Positions 1 to 6,462 of a stretch of DNA of 15,184 nt are shown one piece after another (positions within the stretch are counted from its first letter, which is position 1; each line of letters opens with the position of its first letter). The stretch covers positions 1 through 15,184 of the forward strand of contig JAGGSY010000035.1 in assembly GCA_021158845.1 (NCBI GenBank). The letters run 5' to 3'. The notes under the pieces are model-generated. The model was not told the DNA's origin. It was given only the letters and a program-made list of their open reading frames with translations, and ran no database searches. The translations under genes and the position numbers were made by a program. This DNA is from Caldisericia bacterium. Lineage in GTDB: Bacteria; Caldisericota; Caldisericia; B22-G15.

Positions 1-1263
1 ATTGCAACAGCATCAATCCTCTTCATCATTGTAGCTATAATAGAAGGTCTTATAATGTACAGAACAAAGATGAACTTTACCGCCGCTTCCATTATAGGAG
101 TAATTCTACTGATACTTGCCATAGTTATAGGATTTAAATATCCATTCATTGTTATTCAAAGCAAGAAGGCTTGGTTTGTCATTCAGTTTGTCTACATAAT
201 AATTGCCGCATCACTTCCTGTATGGGTACTACTTCAGCCAAGAGACTATCTAAATGCATACATTCTCTGGTTTGGGCTTATAATTGGTGCTATCGCAGCT
301 CTTGTTGCCTTTAAAGGATTCACATGGCCTGCAGTTACAGTATTCTCTCCTAACCTAATAAGTGGTCAACCTTCACCATTCTGGCCTACTGTTCCATTAA
401 TTATAGCTTGCGGAGCTCTGTCTGGTTTCCATTCAATAGTTGCTTCAGGAACAAGTTCAAAACAGCTGGATAATGAGTTAAGTGGACTTCTCGTTGGTTA
501 TGGAGGTATGTTCACAGAGGGATTCTTATCCACCATAGTTGTTCTCTCCATAGCTGCATTTGGAATGAGTGTTCTTAAAGAAGCAGGAGCAGACATGTCA
601 AAACTTGCAACTCCTGCTCTTGTTGGAAAGTATGGATCAGGACAAATTGGAGCCACTGTTGGTAAGGTTGGATTATTCACCCATTCGTATGGAAAGCTTG
701 TTGAATCAATAGGAATACCTTATAAAATTGGTGTAACATTCGCTGGACTCTGGGTTTCAGCATTTGTTCTTACAACTCTTGATACATCCAACAGACTTGC
801 AAGGTTTGCATGGGGAGAAATATGGGAACCTGTTAAGAAGGCAAGTGAAGGTTTCTATAAGTTTATTGCAAATAAGTGGGTTGGATCAATCATCGCTGCA
901 GGACTTGGATTGCTCCTTGTATGGGGAGGAACCCTTGGTTCCCTCTGGCCAGGATTTGCTGGAGCAAATCAGCTCCTCGCATCCATTGCAATGATTACAG
1001 CAGCGGTATGGGTTAGGAATGTGCAGAAGGCAAAAAAGGCCTGGCAGTATGCGGTTCTTATTCCAGCAGTATTCCTGTGGATTACAGTTACTGTAGCTTT
1101 AATATGGTATCTATTTGTTGCAGTTCCTGCAATCAAAGCAGCAACAACCAAGTATCCTGTGGCAATATTTACAATAATAATGATTATCCTCAACTTCATC
1201 CTTGTTGGGGATTTCATAGGAGCATTTAAGAGAGGACCAAAACCTGAAACAGAGGTGAAATAG
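1..1263 (+). CDS. cstA: CstA/BtsT-family carbon starvation transporter, C-terminal part (5' end outside window)
   Basis: Polytopic inner-membrane transporter. Characterised members of the family import pyruvate or peptides during carbon limitation. The frame is open from base 1, so 420 codons are visible and the N-terminus lies upstream; the Met at position 55 is an internal residue. Family hallmarks seen are FHSIVASGTSSKQLDNE at about residues 143-159 of the visible part, followed by VGYGGMFTEG, then LDTSNRLARF at about 260-269, and SLWPGFAGANQLLASIAM near 315-330. Many hydrophobic helices span the sequence, including at least three in the last 100 residues, and the end is basic and hydrophilic. 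The stop is 2 bases before the next ATG, so this gene leads, or lies within, the 1-3444 operon. Substrate (pyruvate, peptide or other) cannot be decided from sequence. Confidence 0.9.
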   Translation: MATASILFIIVAIIEGLIMYRTKMNFTAASIIGVILLILAIVIGFKYPFIVIQSKKAWFVIQFVYIIIAASLPVWVLLQPRDYLNAYILWFGLIIGAIAALVAFKGFTWPAVTVFSPNLISGQPSPFWPTVPLIIACGALSGFHSIVASGTSSKQLDNELSGLLVGYGGMFTEGFLSTIVVLSIAAFGMSVLKEAGADMSKLATPALVGKYGSGQIGATVGKVGLFTHSYGKLVESIGIPYKIGVTFAGLWVSAFVLTTLDTSNRLARFAWGEIWEPVKKASEGFYKFIANKWVGSIIAAGLGLLLVWGGTLGSLWPGFAGANQLLASIAMITAAVWVRNVQKAKKAWQYAVLIPAVFLWITVTVALIWYLFVAVPAIKAATTKYPVAIFTIIMIILNFILVGDFIGAFKRGPKPETEVK

Positions 1264-1265
1264 AG

Positions 1266-1544
1266 ATGAAAAAGCTCTCCGATCTCCTTAAAAGATTCTT
1301 TGGTGGTGTTGATAAAGGTTTAAGAGAAGCTTCAGTTTCTCTTATTGAAAAAGAATTGGAGGAAACAGAGAATATTTTCGCACTTCTAACAATGGGGTTT
1401 TTATCTGGAATTCCTTCTCCCCCAACCGGTCTTGTCTTAAGACTTTTTCCGTATATGCAGAGGGAAATATATGTGATGATGAAAAGAAGTAAAAACCTTG
1501 ATGATGTCTTTGCAGAAACTGCAGGGACATTTGATATTGATTAG
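1266..1544 (+). CDS. Unknown 92-residue protein in cstA operon
   Basis: I do not recognise this family. The protein starts with a basic amphipathic segment (MKKLSDLLKRFFGG), followed by a charged helical stretch (EKELEETE). A moderately hydrophobic region with a Gly-Pro-rich turn (GFLSGIPSPPTGLVLRLFPYM, about residues 44-64) comes next, and the tail is acidic. It could be a peripheral or single-pass membrane protein. A ribosome binding site (GAGGTG, 1252-1257) lies inside the end of cstA at suitable spacing, and the ATG follows the cstA stop by 2 bases, so it is probably translated. Its position between a CstA-type transporter and an ArsA-type ATPase suggests an accessory or assembly role, but that is inference only. 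Confidence 0.7.
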   Translation: MKKLSDLLKRFFGGVDKGLREASVSLIEKELEETENIFALLTMGFLSGIPSPPTGLVLRLFPYMQREIYVMMKRSKNLDDVFAETAGTFDID

Positions 1545-1553
1545 AGGAAAACA

Positions 1554-2507
1554 ATGAAAACATACTTTTTCCTTGGAAAAGGGGGGGTTGGAAAGACTAC
1601 TTTAGCCGCTTCCTTTGGTATAGGTAGTTCATTGGAGGATAAAAATGTACTTGTTGTATCCTTGGATCCAGCCCATAACCTTGGAGATGCATTTAACTTT
1701 ACACTCTCCAATAAGATAAAAAAGATAAGTGATAATCTTTCAGCTGTTGAAGTGGATATAGAGAAGATGATAAAGGAATACCTAAATGAACTTGCATACA
1801 AAATGAAAAACACCTATAGATACCTCACCACATTAAATCTTGATAGATACTTTGATATTTTGAGACATTCTCCCGGAATTGAGGAATATGCAGTTCTTGA
1901 AGCCATAAAGAGATTCATAAAACTAAAGGAATTTGACACAATAGTATTTGACACACCTCCAACAGGAATAACAATAAGAGTTTTTGCAATGCCAAAACTC
2001 TCCCTTCTATGGACGGATAGGCTGATAAAAATGAGGAGGAAAATTCTTGATAGAAGAAGGATGATAGAGAATGTGAAGGGGAAATTTGAAGCTCAGATAG
2101 AAGATGAAACGGTGGTGCTTACATCCGATGAAAAGGAAGATAATATAATGCAGGAGTTAATTAGATACAGAAGCGAAATGGAAGATCTGAGAAACTTCTT
2201 CTCATCAGATAATACAACAGTTAATGTGGTAACAATGCCAGAGGAACTTGCCCTCTTTGAAACGAAAAGAATATCAGAGTCCCTTTCAGAATTTAAGATA
2301 AAGTTAAGAACTATATTTTTAAACAAGGTAATCCGGTGCAAAGAAGCTCCTGAAGGGATAAAAGGGAAGATAGAGGAGCAGGAAGAGGTTTTAAAGAAGA
2401 TGAGAGAGGAATTCAAAGGGGTAGAAATAAAGGAAATTCCTCTCCTTGAACATTCGCCACGAGGCATTGAAGAACTAAAAGAGTTGTATAATAATTATTT
2501 GAGATGA
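1554..2507 (+). CDS. ArsA/Get3-family P-loop ATPase (single domain)
   Basis: Cytosolic ATPase of the SIMIBI class, related to ArsA (arsenite pump ATPase) and Get3 (tail-anchored protein targeting). The deviant Walker A is GKGGVGKTT at residues 8-16, with the signature Lys9. Switch I is SLDPAHNLGDAF (residues 36-47) and switch II is FDTPPTGITIRVF (132-144). Further family-like elements are the PEELALFETKRI stretch and the LNKV base-recognition-like motif. Length 317 matches a one-domain form; the CxxC zinc motif of eukaryotic Get3 and the arsenite-binding Cys triad are not evident. AGAGGAAAA precedes the ATG at good spacing. The stop overlaps the next start (ATGA, 2504-2507), implying translational coupling. 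No arsenic genes are near, so membrane-protein targeting or another client is more likely than arsenite export. Confidence 0.85.
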   Translation: MKTYFFLGKGGVGKTTLAASFGIGSSLEDKNVLVVSLDPAHNLGDAFNFTLSNKIKKISDNLSAVEVDIEKMIKEYLNELAYKMKNTYRYLTTLNLDRYFDILRHSPGIEEYAVLEAIKRFIKLKEFDTIVFDTPPTGITIRVFAMPKLSLLWTDRLIKMRRKILDRRRMIENVKGKFEAQIEDETVVLTSDEKEDNIMQELIRYRSEMEDLRNFFSSDNTTVNVVTMPEELALFETKRISESLSEFKIKLRTIFLNKVIRCKEAPEGIKGKIEEQEEVLKKMREEFKGVEIKEIPLLEHSPRGIEELKELYNNYLR

Positions 2508-2806
2508 GATATAAAGGAGATAGAGAAACTATAAGGAAAATAAAACGAATTCTATCCACAATTGAGGAACCTACAACGGGACTTGACTTAATAACAGGTG
2601 AGTTTATTGATGAAATAGAGATTGACTTCACAAGAATTATCATTCACATAAAAGATCTTTACCCCATGGCTTACCATCCATTTAATCTATTTCTCGCATC
2701 TTATATAACAAATACCTTAGCAAAAAAGATAGTGGAATCTTTAAATAAAGCAGGTTTTACAGAGGTTCTTGTTGTGGGTGGAAAGAGAGAGGAGAAGATT
2801 TTATGA
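2504..2806 (+). CDS. Divergent MIP18/DUF59-like small protein (tentative)
   Basis: This 100-residue protein overlaps both neighbours by ATGA. The layout resembles the MIP18 (DUF59) fold: an N-terminal helix (IRKIKRILSTIEEP), a turn (TTGLDLITGEFID), a strand pair (EIEIDFTRIIIHI), a Pro-containing loop (YPMAYHPF, residues 53-60), a long helix and a final strand (FTEVLVV, 85-91). DUF59 proteins act in Fe-S cluster assembly and often sit beside, or are fused to, Mrp/ApbC-type ATPases. Here the neighbour is an ArsA-type ATPase of the same superfamily. At the position where DUF59 proteins usually have Cys-Pro, this one appears to have His58-Pro59, so cluster binding through that Cys would be lost. 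The assignment is by pattern only and could be wrong; the gene itself is well supported by its overlaps. Confidence 0.6.
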   Translation: MRYKGDRETIRKIKRILSTIEEPTTGLDLITGEFIDEIEIDFTRIIIHIKDLYPMAYHPFNLFLASYITNTLAKKIVESLNKAGFTEVLVVGGKREEKIL

Positions 2807-3444
2807 GTCAATCCCAAATTATAGTTATTCTTGTTGTAATTGGAGGGATAATAACCCTCCAATTTTTTCAGGGAAGAAAGATTAACCTTCTCTTGATGAA
2901 AAAATATGTTCAGGGTTTTGAGAAGAACTTAAACATTAAAGATAAAACCTATGTCTGGATTGGAGGATACACTGGCTTTAGAGCTCACTACGAACTAAAC
3001 GATAGCAGTATTAAAAAATTAGAATTAACCCTCACTCTTCTACCACGTCAGAGTCTTCTATACCTTCCAATATCACTTCTCACAAGAAAGCATGACAGGC
3101 TTTATATAGTCTTAAGATCAAAGGTAAAGATAAACACAGATGTTCATATAATTAAGAAACATTACTATTTCTTAGGCCCAGATATAGATGAGGCAAAAGA
3201 GCTTGAGAAAGGAGAAGTTGTGTTAGGTGATAGCAAGTTTATAACAATGTATAGAAAATTGAAGGATCTTGATAAACTGATGGATCTTACAAAAAAAACC
3301 TTCAATCCCAACAGATTAAGACACATTGCTCTTGTTAAAAGCACAAATGTTCTTTTTGCTCTTATCAAACCAGACCCAAATGAAACACCAATGGAAGTTA
3401 AAAAACTTGTAGAAAATTTTAAAACAACTGTAATTCATACCTAA
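2803..3444 (+). CDS. Membrane-anchored unknown protein, 213 residues
   Basis: No family recognised. Residues about 4-23 form one hydrophobic helix (IIVILVVIGGIITL) followed by basic residues (GRKINLLLMKK), which by the positive-inside rule suggests the bulk of the protein is cytoplasmic. The remainder is a soluble domain with alternating strands and charged helices, including WIGGYTGFRAHYEL, LTLTLLPRQSLLYLPISLL and a Lys/Glu-rich middle. There is no cleavable signal peptide. Its ATG overlaps the preceding stop (ATGA, 2803-2806), so it is the last gene of the cstA-ArsA operon. It may work as a membrane partner of the ATPase, but that is inferred from operon position only. No clear terminator hairpin follows it. 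Confidence 0.7.
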   Translation: MSQSQIIVILVVIGGIITLQFFQGRKINLLLMKKYVQGFEKNLNIKDKTYVWIGGYTGFRAHYELNDSSIKKLELTLTLLPRQSLLYLPISLLTRKHDRLYIVLRSKVKINTDVHIIKKHYYFLGPDIDEAKELEKGEVVLGDSKFITMYRKLKDLDKLMDLTKKTFNPNRLRHIALVKSTNVLFALIKPDPNETPMEVKKLVENFKTTVIHT

Positions 3445-3577
3445 AAGTGTATGAAAATTCCACATCAATTTGATTGGTATCGCTATTACTTTCATCTTTG
3501 GCTTTTATACGATAAAATTAATAATGAATGTCTTAAGATGAATTTGCTTGTGGAGTGAGAGAAAATTCTATCCTTTT
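3445..3577 (+). other. Intergenic spacer upstream of molybdenum hydroxylase operon
   Basis: This AT-rich gap between two same-strand operons has no GC-rich hairpin with a T-tract, so I see no intrinsic terminator for the upstream operon. The best promoter-like element is TAAAAT at 3513-3518, 5/6 to the bacterial -10 box, with only a weak -35 (TTTCAT, 3490-3495) 17 bases upstream. The downstream operon may therefore have its own promoter here or be reached by read-through. A 35-codon open frame lies at 3451-3558 but has no ribosome binding site. Confidence 0.3.
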
Positions 3578-3589
3578 AAAGGAGGTGAT
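3578..3589 (+). promoter_or_regulatory. Consensus Shine-Dalgarno for molybdenum hydroxylase large subunit
   Basis: AAAGGAGGTGAT is a 12-base match to the complement of the usual bacterial 16S rRNA 3' end. It is followed after 4 bases by TTG (3594-3596), 8 bases from the GGAGG core. This marks the natural start of the large subunit at TTG 3594, although the frame opened there does not continue into the main reading frame. Confidence 0.8.
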
Positions 3590-3593
3590 TTGG

Positions 3594-3645
3594 TTGGAAT
3601 TTAAGTACTTAGGAAAATGTTCAGAGACCAGATGCAATCTCAAAA
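3594..3645 (+). other. Displaced N-terminal segment of the large subunit (apparent frameshift)
   Basis: From TTG 3594 the frame reads (M)EFKYLGK, the start expected for this family. Around 3614-3619 the homologous frame switches by +1: the main frame continues as NVQRPDAISKVTGKA, matching the family pattern G-K-x-x-x-R-x-D-A-x-x-K-V-T-G-K-A. The main frame has a TAG at 3610-3612, so it cannot itself start upstream of that point. Removing one base from the A-run at 3614-3617, or adding two bases, would fuse the segments into one protein of about 780 residues. A sequencing or assembly error, a real mutation or a programmed frameshift are all possible. Confidence 0.7.
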
Positions 3646-5943
3646 GTGACAGGCAAGGCTATCTTTCTTGATGATATCAAACTACCAGGAATGCTTTACG
3701 CTGCTATATTAACACCACCCTACGCCCATGCAAAGATTCTCTCCATTGATACATCTGAAGCAGAAAAATCTCCAGGGGTTGTCAAAGTAGTTACCGGGAA
3801 AGGTTGTAAGGTTGTTTATGGTGATTGTATAAGAGATCGTTACCCAATGGCAGTGGATAAGGTAAGATACATTGGGGAACCAGTAGCTGCAGTTATTGCA
3901 GAAAATCCCTATTATGCCAAACAAGCTGTAAAGAAGATAAAAGTTGAGTATGAGAAACTTCCTGTTTACACAGATGCCCTTGAAGCTATGAAAGAAGATG
4001 CTGTTCTCATCCATGAAAAAAACGGAGAATACTGGCATCTTCCATCATACAAACCTATACCAAAAACTAATATAGCCATGCACTATGAACTCAAGAAGGG
4101 GGATATAGAGAAAGGGTTTAAAGAGGCTGATGTAGTTGTTGAAGGAGAATTTATATATCCATTTGGTTCCTCTGCAGCAATAGAACCACATGGTACAATT
4201 GCCTGGTTTAAAGAGGATGGAACCATTGAGATCTGGTCTTCATCTATCTGCCCCTTCATAATAAGAGAGGATATTGCAAGGACATATGGAATACCAGTAG
4301 GAGATGTAAGAGTTCATACACCTGAGATTGGAGGATGTTTTGGCTATAAATCTGATGTAATTATTGAACAAACAGTAGCTTATATAGCAAGTTTTGTGCC
4401 AGGAAGACCTGTGAAGTGGGTTGCTTCTCGTAAGGAAGACTTCACAAGCACTGTTATTGGGCATGGTATGAGGATCAGAATGAAGATAGGTGCAAAGAAG
4501 GATGGAAAACTTGTAGCAATAAAATCCACAGTGTATCACTCCACTGGTGCATACGCTGACACAGGGGTAAACATTGCACAAGCTGCTGCTCACTCTTCAA
4601 CAGGGCCATACGAGATTCCAAACTGTCATCTTGAGGCATACTCAGTTTATACAAACACACCGCCTGTAGGTGCTTACAGAGGTTACGGCTATCAGTATTC
4701 CCACTTTGCTCTTGAAAGACTTATGAATATCCTTGCGAGAAAACTCAATATGGATGAATTTGAGTTGAGAGAGAAGAACTATCTTAGTGAAGGTAAAGAA
4801 ACAGCACTTGGAGAAAAGATATGGAAGACAAATGGTGATGTAAAGAAATGTGCAGATTTGGTTAAAAGGGCAATCACTTCAACTCCAAAGCCAAAAGAAG
4901 ATGAAAGATATTATTATGGAAGAGGATTCGCAGCAGTTGTTAAGGGACCGAAAGGTGCAGCTAACTCTTCAAAGGGTTGCTACATGAAGTTAAACATAGA
5001 CGGAAGCGTTTCAATCAACATGGGTGGCGCTGAAGTAGGACAGGGGTTAAGGACTGTGGTTAAACAGGTAACAGCAGAGGCATTGAAAATTCCTCCTGAA
5101 AAGGTAAGGGTATATACGGAGATAGATACCCAGTTTTCTCCATGGGAGTGGCAAACCATCGGTTCTATGTTCACCGTGCAGGGAGGAAGAGCTATAGTTA
5201 GAGCTGCTCAAAAGATAATAGAAAAGTTAAAGAAAAATGCATCCTATGCTTTGAAATGCGATGTTGATATGCTTGATTATGATGGAGAGTATGTCTTTCT
5301 CAAATCTGATCCAAGTGTAAGAATCGCTGTGAAAGACCTTGCAAGAGGATACATGCATGAGAATGGAATGACAGTGGGAGAGGTTATACAGGCAACATCA
5401 GATGCAAGACTTCCACGCTACTCCCTTCCAGACCCAGAAACAGGACAGGGAAACATGGGAGTTTCATATACATTTGGCGCTCAAGGATGTGAAATAAGAA
5501 TTGATAAGAAAACAGGAAAGATAATTGTAGACCATTTTGCATCAGCCTTTGATGTGGGGAAGGTTATAAATCCTGTTCAGATAAGGGGTCAGGTAGTTGG
5601 AGGAGTGATGATGGGAATTGGTGCAACACTTTATGAAGAATTAAAATTTGACAAAGATGGAAGGCTCATAAATCCTCATTTTAAAACCTACAGATTCCCA
5701 ACAATAGAGGATATGCCAAAGAAACAAACTGTTGAATTTGTGGAAGTACCTGGTGAGATAGGTCCATTTGGTGCAAGAGGAATAGGTGAGCATCCTGTTA
5801 TAGGAGTTGCACCAGCAATACTTAATGCAATATATGACGCAATAGGAGTTGATTTTTACAGAATACCAGTAACACCGGAAATGATAAAGAAAGCTATTGA
5901 AGAGAAAGAGAAGAAAGAGAAAGAACCCTTAGAGGTAAAATAG
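3646..5943 (+). CDS. Molybdenum hydroxylase large (Moco-binding) subunit, xanthine dehydrogenase/aldehyde oxidase family
   Basis: Catalytic subunit that hydroxylates a carbon of an N-heterocycle or aldehyde using water and a molybdopterin cofactor. Motifs, numbered from GTG 3646, are the N-terminal TGKAIFLDDIKLPGMLYAAI with PYAHAKI, then IGGCFGYK (228-235), GAYRGYGYQ, GGAEVGQGL (460-468, cofactor binding), and near the C-terminus GARGIGEHP (709-717), where Glu715 is the expected catalytic base. The CoxL active-site signature AYRCSFR of aerobic CO dehydrogenase is absent, since the loop reads AYRGYG. The 765 residues lack about 17 N-terminal residues that lie upstream in two frames. GTG 3646 has no ribosome binding site and cuts into the conserved KVTGKA block, so it is an artificial start. 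The small subunit follows after 16 bases. Substrate is unknown; a purine or pyrimidine-like ring is plausible given the downstream deaminase-like gene. Confidence 0.88.
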   Translation: MTGKAIFLDDIKLPGMLYAAILTPPYAHAKILSIDTSEAEKSPGVVKVVTGKGCKVVYGDCIRDRYPMAVDKVRYIGEPVAAVIAENPYYAKQAVKKIKVEYEKLPVYTDALEAMKEDAVLIHEKNGEYWHLPSYKPIPKTNIAMHYELKKGDIEKGFKEADVVVEGEFIYPFGSSAAIEPHGTIAWFKEDGTIEIWSSSICPFIIREDIARTYGIPVGDVRVHTPEIGGCFGYKSDVIIEQTVAYIASFVPGRPVKWVASRKEDFTSTVIGHGMRIRMKIGAKKDGKLVAIKSTVYHSTGAYADTGVNIAQAAAHSSTGPYEIPNCHLEAYSVYTNTPPVGAYRGYGYQYSHFALERLMNILARKLNMDEFELREKNYLSEGKETALGEKIWKTNGDVKKCADLVKRAITSTPKPKEDERYYYGRGFAAVVKGPKGAANSSKGCYMKLNIDGSVSINMGGAEVGQGLRTVVKQVTAEALKIPPEKVRVYTEIDTQFSPWEWQTIGSMFTVQGGRAIVRAAQKIIEKLKKNASYALKCDVDMLDYDGEYVFLKSDPSVRIAVKDLARGYMHENGMTVGEVIQATSDARLPRYSLPDPETGQGNMGVSYTFGAQGCEIRIDKKTGKIIVDHFASAFDVGKVINPVQIRGQVVGGVMMGIGATLYEELKFDKDGRLINPHFKTYRFPTIEDMPKKQTVEFVEVPGEIGPFGARGIGEHPVIGVAPAILNAIYDAIGVDFYRIPVTPEMIKKAIEEKEKKEKEPLEVK

Positions 5944-5959
5944 TTAAGGAGGAATAGAA

Positions 5960-6445
5960 ATGGGAGAAAAGATTAACTTTACAGTAAATGGAAAACCTGT
6001 AAGTGTGGAGATAGAAGGGTGGGAAAAACTTCTTGATATATTAAGAGACTACCTTAATCTTACAGGTGCAAAAAGAGGTTGTGATGACGCCACATGTGGT
6101 GCATGTGTTGTAGTGGTAAATGGTGAAGCTGTAAAAAGTTGCATCTACCCAGCAAAAAAATTGGAAGGAGCAGAAGTAATCACAATTGAAGGATTAACTG
6201 ATGGTAAAAACCTTCATCCAATACAACAAGCTCTTATAGATAGTGGCGCAGTTCAATGTGGATTTTGTACTCCAGGAATCATACTGGAGCTATATGCCCT
6301 GTTTAATAAAAATATAGATGCTACCGAAGAAGAGATACTTAAAGCTCTCAAAAATCATTTATGTAGGTGTACTGGATATGAATCTATCCTTGAGGGAGCA
6401 AAACTTGCTCAAAAATATTTAAAGGAAGGAAGAATACCGAAATAA
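5960..6445 (+). CDS. Molybdenum hydroxylase small subunit, 2x[2Fe-2S]
   Basis: Electron-transfer subunit of a xanthine dehydrogenase/CoxS-type enzyme, 161 residues, the usual length. The N-terminal plant-ferredoxin-like domain carries GCDDATCGAC and a later Cys in SCIYP, which ligate the first cluster. The C-terminal helical domain carries QCGFCTPG and CRCTGYE, which ligate the second cluster near the molybdenum site. All eight expected cysteines are visible. The start is supported by AAGGAGG at 5946-5952, seven bases upstream. It would pass electrons from the large subunit to an FAD subunit or directly to another acceptor. No FAD (CoxM-like) subunit gene occurs between it and its neighbours. 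Confidence 0.94.
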   Translation: MGEKINFTVNGKPVSVEIEGWEKLLDILRDYLNLTGAKRGCDDATCGACVVVVNGEAVKSCIYPAKKLEGAEVITIEGLTDGKNLHPIQQALIDSGAVQCGFCTPGIILELYALFNKNIDATEEEILKALKNHLCRCTGYESILEGAKLAQKYLKEGRIPK

Positions 6446-6462
6446 TAGTAAGGAGGTTTCTT

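Noticed and set aside
55..57. Met at 55 as start of the CstA-type gene
   Set aside because: The frame is open from base 1 with hydrophobic codons, there is no ribosome binding site, and the protein would lack its N-terminal helices. It is a window truncation.
1554..2507. Arsenite efflux ATPase
   Set aside because: It has a single ATPase domain, no metalloid-binding Cys triad is visible, and there is no arsB, arsC, arsD or arsR nearby.
3464..3474. ATCAA-T-TTGAT inverted repeat as terminator or operator
   Set aside because: The stem is only 5 bp and AT-rich with a 1-base centre and no T-tract, so it is expected by chance in AT-rich DNA.
4240..4660. Minus-strand open frames inside the hydroxylase large subunit
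   Set aside because: They overlap strongly conserved coding sequence on the other strand and show no family features.
3646..5943. Aerobic CO dehydrogenase large subunit (CoxL)
   Set aside because: The active-site loop reads AYRGYG, not the AYRCSFR of form I CoxL, and no CoxM-type gene is present.
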